Assembly: GCF_022549695.1 (NCBI RefSeq)
Contig: NZ_JAKZGS010000005.1
Location: forward strand, 150,027-214,026
DNA: 64,000 nucleotides
Source: Belliella calami
Lineage (GTDB): Bacteria > Bacteroidota > Bacteroidia > Cytophagales > Cyclobacteriaceae
Direction of reading: 5' to 3'
Shown here: positions 40,615 through 48,878 of the stretch, piece after piece
How the letters are laid out: each line of letters begins with the position of its first letter
How positions within the stretch are numbered: position 1 is the stretch's first letter
Position numbers and translations under genes: made by a program
The notes under the pieces: generated by a model
Databases searched by the model: none
The model's input: only the letters and a program-made list of their open reading frames with translations
Told to the model about the DNA's origin: nothing

Positions 40615-41701
40615 AATCCCCTTTCTTGACCTCAAGCAGTTTCCTGACCATCTTAAAGAGGAGCTCAAAGAGAAATTTTCTGAGCTGTTGGATAATGGAA
40701 TTTTCTCGGGTTCAGATGAAGTCATTCGGTTTGAACACAAGTTAAGTCAATTCTTAGATGCCCCCTTTGTTGTTTCATGCTCGAATGGAACTGACGCTTT
40801 GGAATTGGCTTTGAGAGCTTTGGGAATTAGCCAAAATGATGAGGTGATCATTCCAGCGATGTCATGGGTATCTACTGCTGAAGCCGTAATTATGGTTGGC
40901 GCAAAACCCATATTTATCGATACAGACATATCAGGTTTGATGGATTTGGAGATTTTGGATCATTCTTTTACCTCCAAAACTAAAGCAATCATTCCAGTAC
41001 ATTTGTATGGGAAAATGCTGAAAATGGAAAAGTTGGTTCAATGGGCAAAATCAAAAGGAATATTTGTCATTGAAGATGCTGCACAGGCTTTGGGGGCATT
41101 TCAAATGGGAATCAGTGCCGGCCTTCATGGAGATATTGGATGTTTTAGTTTCTATCCAAGCAAGAATTTGGGGGCTCTAGGTGAAGCAGGTGCATTGATT
41201 ACCCAAGATAAAACACTGGCAGAAAAGCTTAAAACTTTGCGAAACCACGGACAAGAAATTCGTGATCATCACGTCAGTGTTGGCAGAAATGCCAGAATAG
41301 ATACCATTCAGGCTGGTTTTTTGAATGTTATTCTCAATCATTTTGAAAATTGGCAAGCAAAAAGAAAGAGTCTAGCCAAGATTTATATGCAAAACCTAAA
41401 GGATTTGAATTGGATTCAACTACCGCTAGGAACAGATCTTTCCGATCACAATAACCATCTTTTTGTGATAAGAACTCAACACAGAGATCAATTGAAAGCG
41501 TATTTGAAAGAAAATGAAATCGAAACTGCTATCCATTACCCACTGCCTATTCCAGAAATTGCTCCATACCAGACAACCGAAAGTTTTCCTCAAAGTAGCA
41601 AACTCGCCAAAGAAGTGCTCTCCCTCCCAATCAATCCATTTATATCTGAACTAGAAGTCAATCAAATCTGCCAAATCATCAAGAGTTTTGATTTAGAATA
41701 G
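40604..41701 (+). CDS. DegT/DnrJ/EryC1/StrS-family sugar aminotransferase
   Basis: The 365-residue protein has family motifs IPFLDLK at the start, SCSNGTDALELALRALGI (PLP phosphate loop), EVIIPAMSWVSTAEAV, FVIEDAAQALGA (Asp and Gln against the pyridine ring) and the Schiff-base Lys187 in FSFYPSKNLGALGEAG. These PLP enzymes transaminate 3- or 4-keto nucleotide sugars to amino sugars for surface polysaccharides or glycoproteins. It overlaps the glycosyltransferase gene by 11 bp, forming a two-gene operon. No dehydratase or acetyltransferase is adjacent, so the sugar is unknown. Confidence 0.92.
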   Translation: MKSKIPFLDLKQFPDHLKEELKEKFSELLDNGIFSGSDEVIRFEHKLSQFLDAPFVVSCSNGTDALELALRALGISQNDEVIIPAMSWVSTAEAVIMVGAKPIFIDTDISGLMDLEILDHSFTSKTKAIIPVHLYGKMLKMEKLVQWAKSKGIFVIEDAAQALGAFQMGISAGLHGDIGCFSFYPSKNLGALGEAGALITQDKTLAEKLKTLRNHGQEIRDHHVSVGRNARIDTIQAGFLNVILNHFENWQAKRKSLAKIYMQNLKDLNWIQLPLGTDLSDHNNHLFVIRTQHRDQLKAYLKENEIETAIHYPLPIPEIAPYQTTESFPQSSKLAKEVLSLPINPFISELEVNQICQIIKSFDLE

Positions 41702-41825
41702 CATTAAAAATTTTTCCAAATCGAATCAATATCTCCTCTCTTGATTCATTAGTAAATGATTCAACTTCCAAGATTTCTTTTTTAGATTTTAATAGAATCC
41801 TATTCTAGGTCAATTCCCACAATCC

Positions 41826-44800
41826 TTACAGTTTTTGACTAACAAACATTATTCTACCTGATTCTCTTTTGACAATATTTTGTTCAATTGCAAGATCTAC
41901 AACGTACCTAAGGATGGCATCAATCTGTTTTCCAACTTTTGCGAAGCCAAATCTCCTTGACAAGTAGCGCAAGAGTTCCTCTTCGTCGATACTCAGATTA
42001 TGAGACACTACTTCTTCCAATGCTACCAAAATTTCCTCTGGAGCAATATCTTCCATATTTCGTTTTTCGGAATCGAAATCCCGATAAAAATCCATTTTTG
42101 GAATACTTCCCATTCTCCAGTAGAAAGGCTGGTGGTGCGTGATTCTTTTCGTATTTACCTCTTGAATGATACCTTCCAGATGATTATCTAGCTTAGCTCC
42201 TGCCCTGCTGATATTCCATGCCAGCAACAATTTCCTAAATAAAAACGCCCTACTTATTGGCCCTTCTACTTCGATGGTTTCCAGCATTTGTTTTTTGAGT
42301 TTTTCCCTGTATTTGACATCATAGATAGTCTCACTATTGGCAAAAGCCATTGGTACTATCTTATGCGATATATACGGAACTTGGAGAGAAACTTCTTGAT
42401 AAAGTTTTTCTTCATAAATGTCTTCGGCAGGAATAACCTCAATTAAATTCTCGTCTTCGCTTAAGGACTCTTGAAAAGGAATTTCTTCATTTGCATCCAG
42501 CAGAAGCTCGATTCTTTTGAGAATTTGATTTACGATTTTTGGGGAGTTTTCATACCAATCCATCGTCCAAACCCTGAGAATATTCCAACCGAGAGATTTT
42601 AAGACCGAAGGCATTACCATTTCTCTGTCATTGGTCGTTTGTGCATTGAAATAATAGTGGCCATCCAAAACTAAGCCCAGAATGTATTCTTGAGGTTTTT
42701 CGGGATGAATGACTGCAATATCCACTTTGAAATTTGAGGTACCTATGTTGCATTTCACATTCAGCCCATTTTCCCGCAACTTTCGCCCAATTGCTTCTGA
42801 TAAATGTTTCTTATCTTGATTATTTAGAATTTGTTCAGGTTGAATCATCAAATGTCCTTTTTCGGCAAAATTCAAAAATGCCTTCAAACCAGCCACTCCT
42901 TCAGAAGACGTACGACTCAAGTCAATCTGATCAGACCTTAAAGTGCCAAATACCTTCATTTCATACCTTGCCCGAGTGACCGCCACATTTAGCCTTCTCC
43001 AACCCCCATTTCTATTCAAAGGCCCAAAATTCATACTGAGTTTTCCATTTTCATCTGGACCATAACCTATGGAAAAGAGAATGATATCCCTTTCATCCCC
43101 CTGTACATTCTCAAGGTTTTTTACAAACAATGGTTCTGCACTTTCATTTGCATATTCCTCCAGCTTGATATCTGACATAAAGAGCAATTGCAATTTGTCT
43201 TCAACCAAACTTTGCTGCGTCTGACTGAAAGTCACCACGCCAATGCTCAATTCCCTCTTCTTTGGATCGTTGAAATGCGCTTGAATGTAGGCTACAATTG
43301 CATCTGCTTCATATCTGTTTGTCCTTGATTTTCCCTTATCATAAAATCCCGGAACATGCTGATACTGTACTTTCCTATTGAGGTCATCTGCTGAGGGAAA
43401 GGTCAAAAGCTTGTTGTCATAATAATTCACATTACTAAAGGCTATCAAACTTTCGTGTTTGCTCCTATAATGTCTCAAGAGATACTTCGAAGGTATGGAT
43501 AAGGAAAGGCAATCATCCAAGATACTTTCCAAATCTTCTATGTCCATATTTTCTTCATCTACTTTGATAGTACTGAAAAATGATGTCGGCGGCATCTGTT
43601 TAGGGTCACCTACGATGATGGCTTGCTTTGCACGGGCGAGTGCACTGATTGCTTCACACGTTGGCAATTGGGAGGCTTCATCAAAAATCACCAAATCAAA
43701 ATGATTCAAATCAACATCAAAGTATTGAGCAACAGATATCGGGCTCATCAGCATGCAAGGTGCTAGTCTTGGGAGCAATGTAGGAATCTGATCAAAAAGT
43801 CGTCGAATACTCACCCCTCTCCCTCTGTTTTTGATAGCGCGTTGAAGAATTCCAATTTCCGAAGTTTGCATAGCCTCGATTGAAGTGTTGGGAACATTGG
43901 AGGCCAATTTTATCCTCAATTCCTGAATTGTCAAATTTCGAAAATCTAATGCTATCCTTTTGTATTGTTCAATCTTGCTCTCAAACAAATCCACATTAAA
44001 TAGACTCAAAGATTCATGCTGAGCAATGACATGTTCGGCGATTGACCTGTGGGTGGTGTAATGAAAATAGGAATCGATATTATTCGACTCACAGGAATTA
44101 TTGTAAAATGCATCAATCAGCCATTGTAGCTGAAGCTCTTTACCTTGATTTGTAATATGGACAAAATTCATCCATGTTTTCAGTTCTGGCAAGTGGACTT
44201 GAATTTGGGTCAATTGATCTTGCGCTTGTTTTAGCCAATTTTCCTCATCATCGAATGCAATCCCAACCAATTTTTCAAAACCAACTTCTTCTTTGGATGA
44301 ATTATCAGAAAGTCTTAGAAATTCCTGAAACAATTTAGCTTTTGGAGAAAAAATTTCTCCAGAATACTGAAAATCTTGAGCTGAAAATGCTTGTAACCAC
44401 TGGGTCAGCGAATGGCTTCCCCAATGCTTCATCAATTGTGTTAGCTTCTTAAATTCATTTGTCTTTTTTTCTAAATCAGCTAAATCAGTTTGTTCTTCCT
44501 TATAGAGATTGCCCAATACTTTGGTAACATCCACAAACCTATTCTGCTGCAATGTTCTATGAACTTCCTTCAGCTGTCTGCTCTGCGCAAATAGTTTTTC
44601 TACCTCAGATTCTTGGCGTATGACATTATTCTTATGAATTGTGAGTTGTTTTTTCAGCTTGTTTTTCTGCCACCATTGGGACAAGAACCAACTTTGTTTT
44701 GCATGCTTCCATTGCAATTCCATCGTTGACAAATCCAAATCCAAAATACTCCTATTATAATCAGTCAAGATACTTTGAAGCGTGTTTTGATAATTTCCGA

Positions 44801-47654
44801 AATGTTTGAGCCATTCTTCGAAACATTCAAAATTACCTCTATTTGAGAGGTAAATACACAATTCCATTGGCATATCAGGAAACTCACCAACGATTGAAAC
44901 TACTTGGACAAATTGGTTGTAATCCTTTTTTGATGAAGTGGAAAATGGAAACTGCAACGCAGTGACCAGTTCATATTGCTTCTTTTGCAAGGATTGAAAG
45001 GAATCAAGCAGTGAGTTTATCTGATTTGATATGGTTTCATTGATAGATGGAGAATATTGGGAGATTCTCAAAGGTTCCAAAGGATTCTCTCGTGGATGAA
45101 CCACTACTTTTGCCAAAGATTGGAACTGTGGCAACCAGTCAGTCCACTCCTGCCATAACCTTGTCGTCAACTTTTCAAGAATCAACTCTGGAATCAAATT
45201 CCTTGTAAAAGCATGTTTTTCGAATTCTTGCAACGCTGAGATACTTTCATACAAGCTCCAACCAACTGGCTGAATTTGATGAAGGACATTTACGTATTCA
45301 CTGATGGCTTGCTTTGCACTATCCAACCTTTCTGATTCTTGGACAAAATCCGCAGTCCGGGCAAGTCTTGCAGATTCCATGGATTTCCCTAGCTGCTCCA
45401 GGACATCAGATTTTCTGGATTTGTTGGAATGCAATTCCAAAGAAAATGCTCCCAAGCCAATCTGTTCGAGTCTTTTGTGGACGACATCTAGTGCTGCTTT
45501 TTTGGCAGCAACAAAAAGAACCCGCTTTCCTTTGAAAAGGGCATCAGCAATGATATTTGTGATTGTTTGTGACTTTCCTGTTCCGGGAGGACCATGAAGA
45601 ATAAAACTCTCCCCTTGACTAGCAGTCAGTACTGCTTCCATTTGAGAAACATCCGCAGGAATCGGTAATGCAATGGATTGTGATCGTATGGTATCTAGGC
45701 TTTTGGCTTCGTTTTCCATATTTCCTTCATTGAATACCAACTTTCCTTCCACCAAGCTCCTCACCATATCACTTTTCAGGATGTCTTCGGAATGTGCTAC
45801 AATATCCTTCCACAAGATCAACTTACTGAATGAAAAGTTACCCAGCACGAGCTGCTCTTCTACATCCCAACCTTTCAGCTGCATAACCGCCCTTCTCAAA
45901 ATACCCATCACTTTGGCTACATCCACGCCATTGTCATCATATGGTAATTGCTCAAGCGCTCCTAGATTGAGTTCATATTCCTGTCTAAGAAATTCCACCA
46001 AAGTAATATTGATCATAGTTTCTTCCTCACGGCTTTTGAGGACAAACTTGCTATTGATAGATCTTCGGCTTATTTCTACAGGAATCAAAAGTACAGGCGA
46101 AAATCTAGCCTGATCTGGTGTTTTTCTATCGTACCATTTCAGCAAGCCGACTGCAAGGTATAGCGTACTAGACCCATTTTCTTCTATAGCCTGCTTGGCA
46201 TTTTTGTGAATATATGTAAGGATATTGTCTAAATCCTGCTGATGATAATGGGTCAATAACTTGTTGAATTTCAACTCTTCACTAGCCTGCTGATAAAGTG
46301 GAGATGAGCTATGTAGTGGTGATGCAAAGTGGTTGTATCTCCGTAGAATTTCCGCTTGTTGATTTGGCAGAATGGAAAATGATTTTCCTTCTGACAAGGT
46401 GTCTTCAAAGTGACTAATGTCAATATCTACGAGCTGCAGCATATTGCGGGTCATCCGCAGATTGAGCAAATTGTTTCGCAGGGATAAATCAAGTAAATTT
46501 CTTTCCCAGATTTTCTGCTTAGTTTTTTCGTGCGAACTATCCAACAATTCATCTTGATAGATAGTCCCTATTTCAAATCTGTCCTCTAGGTTTGTGGTAT
46601 TTTTCTGTTTGAATACTGCCGTGTCATCAATTTTCAGTTCGTCTCCTTCATAAGATAATGGCAAAGGTCTTATGAAAGCAGTGCGGGCTCTTTTGATATC
46701 AATCGACAAAATAAAGTCTTCATTCTGAACCAACTGCGACTCTCCCATAGCCAACGCATCGCCAAATCCAGTGTTACTTCCAAAGCAAATACTCGTAGCT
46801 TCGAAGGCTACCATTTCTCGAATTCCTTTAGAAAGACGTTTGGTAATGGCTGTTTTATCATCATTGACGATTTCCGAGAACTTATCATCATGCAACCAGC
46901 ATCCCACAAAAGCATGACCTTCCAAAATGATCAAAACAGGATTTAAGCTGACTGCTTCCAAACATGCTGCAAAAAGCAAACTTAAATCAATACAGTTTCC
47001 AAACTTTTCATTTTGGATCGTATTCAGCAATCTCAACCTTTGTCCCCGCTCCTCATATCCTGGAGGAAGTGCACTGTAAATGATGTTTTCACTTTGTACT
47101 GCCGCGTATATTGCTGAAATAAGCTGCAATACCCGCTCCACATCATTTCCTTGGTATCCTTCAAAAGCCGTTTTCAATCCTCTCTCTTCCAAAATTTCGA
47201 CAGCCTTTCTTTTGATCTTATATACATAGGGATGATTAGGAGTGACAAAAGCTGCAATCAACTCTGGCAGCACCTGAAACCCTCCAAAATATTCCAAAGG
47301 GTGAATGTCCACCGAAAAAGTATCCATTAGAACAAATTCCCCTTCTTCAAAAACCTCAATTTTAAAAATAGCTTTTTCTGTTTCTGAGAGATCTGAAAGA
47401 AAATGTCTATTGACTATTAAAGAATCCAAAGGAATATTTAAATCACTTTTGGCAGGGATATATGGAATAGAGAAGATAAAAGGTTCTATACAATCAATAT
47501 CAGCCTGGATTCTAATTTCTACTGATAGAGAATCATTTTCAGCAGAATTCTCTATCAGCAGTGATCGAATGAGCTTTTTATTATTCAAATACATTGAAAT
47601 GTTCAGATAAGGAAGCACTTCTTTGTGTATGACAAGTTTTTTAAATTCTTTCAT
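41826..47654 (-). CDS. Giant DUF4011 / SF1 helicase / Vsr-like nuclease / DUF3320 defence protein (Hhe-like)
   Basis: The 1942-residue protein has this order: an N-terminal beta-rich region (1-200); a transglutaminase-like motif with C221 in KFGNCIDLSLLFAAC and H247 in LEGHAFVGCW; a DUF4011-type region (about 380-560, WERNLLDLSLRNNLLNL); SF1 helicase domain 1A with Walker A GPPGTGKS (688-695); a long coiled insertion; Walker B as FDEAS (D1325, E1326) followed by GDPKQMPP; domain 2A motifs NVQGDERDI and NVAVTRAR (about 1558); a Vsr/DUF559-like nuclease with D1645 (VDIAVIHP) and D1664 (LVLDGHYY); and a C-terminal DUF3320-like segment (about 1790-1860). This architecture was reported in large-scale screens of antiphage genes (Hhe type). 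It lies next to the cas6-like gene and CRISPR array. The mechanism is presumed to be DNA unwinding plus cleavage. Confidence 0.88.
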   Translation of the reverse strand: MKEFKKLVIHKEVLPYLNISMYLNNKKLIRSLLIENSAENDSLSVEIRIQADIDCIEPFIFSIPYIPAKSDLNIPLDSLIVNRHFLSDLSETEKAIFKIEVFEEGEFVLMDTFSVDIHPLEYFGGFQVLPELIAAFVTPNHPYVYKIKRKAVEILEERGLKTAFEGYQGNDVERVLQLISAIYAAVQSENIIYSALPPGYEERGQRLRLLNTIQNEKFGNCIDLSLLFAACLEAVSLNPVLIILEGHAFVGCWLHDDKFSEIVNDDKTAITKRLSKGIREMVAFEATSICFGSNTGFGDALAMGESQLVQNEDFILSIDIKRARTAFIRPLPLSYEGDELKIDDTAVFKQKNTTNLEDRFEIGTIYQDELLDSSHEKTKQKIWERNLLDLSLRNNLLNLRMTRNMLQLVDIDISHFEDTLSEGKSFSILPNQQAEILRRYNHFASPLHSSSPLYQQASEELKFNKLLTHYHQQDLDNILTYIHKNAKQAIEENGSSTLYLAVGLLKWYDRKTPDQARFSPVLLIPVEISRRSINSKFVLKSREEETMINITLVEFLRQEYELNLGALEQLPYDDNGVDVAKVMGILRRAVMQLKGWDVEEQLVLGNFSFSKLILWKDIVAHSEDILKSDMVRSLVEGKLVFNEGNMENEAKSLDTIRSQSIALPIPADVSQMEAVLTASQGESFILHGPPGTGKSQTITNIIADALFKGKRVLFVAAKKAALDVVHKRLEQIGLGAFSLELHSNKSRKSDVLEQLGKSMESARLARTADFVQESERLDSAKQAISEYVNVLHQIQPVGWSLYESISALQEFEKHAFTRNLIPELILEKLTTRLWQEWTDWLPQFQSLAKVVVHPRENPLEPLRISQYSPSINETISNQINSLLDSFQSLQKKQYELVTALQFPFSTSSKKDYNQFVQVVSIVGEFPDMPMELCIYLSNRGNFECFEEWLKHFGNYQNTLQSILTDYNRSILDLDLSTMELQWKHAKQSWFLSQWWQKNKLKKQLTIHKNNVIRQESEVEKLFAQSRQLKEVHRTLQQNRFVDVTKVLGNLYKEEQTDLADLEKKTNEFKKLTQLMKHWGSHSLTQWLQAFSAQDFQYSGEIFSPKAKLFQEFLRLSDNSSKEEVGFEKLVGIAFDDEENWLKQAQDQLTQIQVHLPELKTWMNFVHITNQGKELQLQWLIDAFYNNSCESNNIDSYFHYTTHRSIAEHVIAQHESLSLFNVDLFESKIEQYKRIALDFRNLTIQELRIKLASNVPNTSIEAMQTSEIGILQRAIKNRGRGVSIRRLFDQIPTLLPRLAPCMLMSPISVAQYFDVDLNHFDLVIFDEASQLPTCEAISALARAKQAIIVGDPKQMPPTSFFSTIKVDEENMDIEDLESILDDCLSLSIPSKYLLRHYRSKHESLIAFSNVNYYDNKLLTFPSADDLNRKVQYQHVPGFYDKGKSRTNRYEADAIVAYIQAHFNDPKKRELSIGVVTFSQTQQSLVEDKLQLLFMSDIKLEEYANESAEPLFVKNLENVQGDERDIILFSIGYGPDENGKLSMNFGPLNRNGGWRRLNVAVTRARYEMKVFGTLRSDQIDLSRTSSEGVAGLKAFLNFAEKGHLMIQPEQILNNQDKKHLSEAIGRKLRENGLNVKCNIGTSNFKVDIAVIHPEKPQEYILGLVLDGHYYFNAQTTNDREMVMPSVLKSLGWNILRVWTMDWYENSPKIVNQILKRIELLLDANEEIPFQESLSEDENLIEVIPAEDIYEEKLYQEVSLQVPYISHKIVPMAFANSETIYDVKYREKLKKQMLETIEVEGPISRAFLFRKLLLAWNISRAGAKLDNHLEGIIQEVNTKRITHHQPFYWRMGSIPKMDFYRDFDSEKRNMEDIAPEEILVALEEVVSHNLSIDEEELLRYLSRRFGFAKVGKQIDAILRYVVDLAIEQNIVKRESGRIMFVSQKL

Positions 47655-47781
47655 AAATGTGAAAAATTTTTTACTCCTAAGTGATGGGTTAAAATCAATC
47701 TTCTAAACTAATCTTATCCACCTAATAAAAAAACTGTCAACAGAATAATTTAATGCATCAGTATATTCTTTTGAAAAGTAA

Positions 47782-48570
47782 TCAATTAGAGATTTTTACT
47801 GCAACACAGCCAAAGCCAAGTGCATTCTGAGTTCCGAAGCCTCCATAGTACCCAAGTTCCTGAAGTAAGGGCGAGGCTTTAAGCTTAAATTCATATTGGT
47901 AAGCAGTAAGCGCAATAGGTTCGTTTTCGAAATCTTTGAAGATTACTCCTTTTTCTTCGATTTTGGAGATAGGCTCAAATTTAATTTCAGGACAAAAATC
48001 TTCAATTTTTTGAATCTTTTTCAGTTCAGGAAAAAAGCTGGAAAACCTTTTCAGCAACTGTTTTTTGAAAAGTATAGCATATTTTTCTTCACTTGGCAGA
48101 ATATATTCCATTTCTCCAGAGCTGGTTTTATTTGCAAGAAAAACAGGCGTGACTGTTTTATAAACCATTTCATCTTTGAAAACCATTTGAGGAACTTCGT
48201 TTATTTCGCATAGGCTATAATCAACCACCTCTCCAGAATAGACAAATGAAATCCTTTGTCCTTTTAGCAAATCGGTTAGATAACTAATCGTAGATTGATC
48301 AATCAAAATCCTCAAATCAAGCCACGCAATGTCACCAAAATGTGTCAACTCCATTTTTTCTTGATCCTCTTCAAAATAGTCAAAATTCAGATTAGAAAAA
48401 GTAAACGGGAAAAATCGCTGTGTATCGGATTTCACTCCATATATACTTTTCATCGAATTCTTATCCGCCTGTTCGAGGATATTTTCCAAAGCGGCAGAGA
48501 GTTGATATTGATAAGCTTGAGATATTTTATTCCCTTTGCTTTCTTTTTTTAGTTTGATCAAAAATTGCAT
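47782..48570 (-). CDS. cas6: Stand-alone Cas6-like RAMP protein beside a type II-C array
   Basis: The 262-residue protein shows the Cas6 outline: an N-terminal ferredoxin-like strand (MQFLIKLKKESKGNKI), YQYQLSAALENIL as the first helix, FFPFTFSNL (residues 53-61), a second RAMP half, and the C-terminal Gly-rich loop GYYGGFGTQNALGFG (240-254) with the final strand. Cas6 cuts repeat RNA in type I and III systems and is not needed in type II, where RNase III and tracrRNA do this. The protein has only one His (H77), and none in the first 70 residues where Cas6 enzymes usually carry the general acid, so it may bind RNA without cutting, or use other residues. No type I or III effector gene is in the window. 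It lies 127 bp upstream of the giant helicase gene on the same strand, behind an ACTAGT palindrome. Confidence 0.75.
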   Translation of the reverse strand: MQFLIKLKKESKGNKISQAYQYQLSAALENILEQADKNSMKSIYGVKSDTQRFFPFTFSNLNFDYFEEDQEKMELTHFGDIAWLDLRILIDQSTISYLTDLLKGQRISFVYSGEVVDYSLCEINEVPQMVFKDEMVYKTVTPVFLANKTSSGEMEYILPSEEKYAILFKKQLLKRFSSFFPELKKIQKIEDFCPEIKFEPISKIEEKGVIFKDFENEPIALTAYQYEFKLKASPLLQELGYYGGFGTQNALGFGCVAVKISN

Positions 48571-48614
48571 TATTCACCTATATTTTTCGAAAGTGCAACT
48601 TAGCGACAAAACAC

Positions 48615-48652
48615 ATCACAAAAAATACCAACTAGTTGGTATTTTTTGTGAT
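48615..48652. promoter_or_regulatory. Perfect 38-bp palindrome upstream of the cas6-like gene
   Basis: The core TACCAACTAGTTGGTA is extended by A/T runs and ATCAC / GTGAT ends, with 19-bp arms and no mismatch. It lies 45 bp upstream of the cas6-like start and 226 bp left of the CRISPR array, so it could be an operator for the cas6-helicase unit or a bidirectional terminator insulating it from the array. Confidence 0.55.
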
Positions 48653-48813
48653 TTTTCAATTTTTTTTGATCTTTTTTGATGTTAAAAAATGGGGTTTTGT
48701 GCTCCTATCCCAAAAAAACAGTAAAACAACGAGCAAATGGCAGAAAACAGTAAATTCTACTGATCGTTGCAGTCCAGAGCAAAACAATCGCAGCTTTAAG
48801 GATTCAAAACCAA

Positions 48814-48844
48814 TTTGTTATATACAACAATGTTTTATTATTTG
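48814..48844 (+). promoter_or_regulatory. Candidate promoter for the pre-crRNA at the left end of the array
   Basis: TTTG (48814-48817), 19 bp, then ATTATTTG (48837-48844) resembles the Bacteroidota sigma consensus TTTG-N19-TAnnTTTG with two mismatches in the TA of the -7 box. A transcript would start near 48851 and run rightward into the first repeat at 48879, matching the strand indicated by tracrRNA pairing. Confidence 0.35.
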
Positions 48845-48878
48845 CTACATCCCTTGGTTAGTGTCATCACCGAGCACA

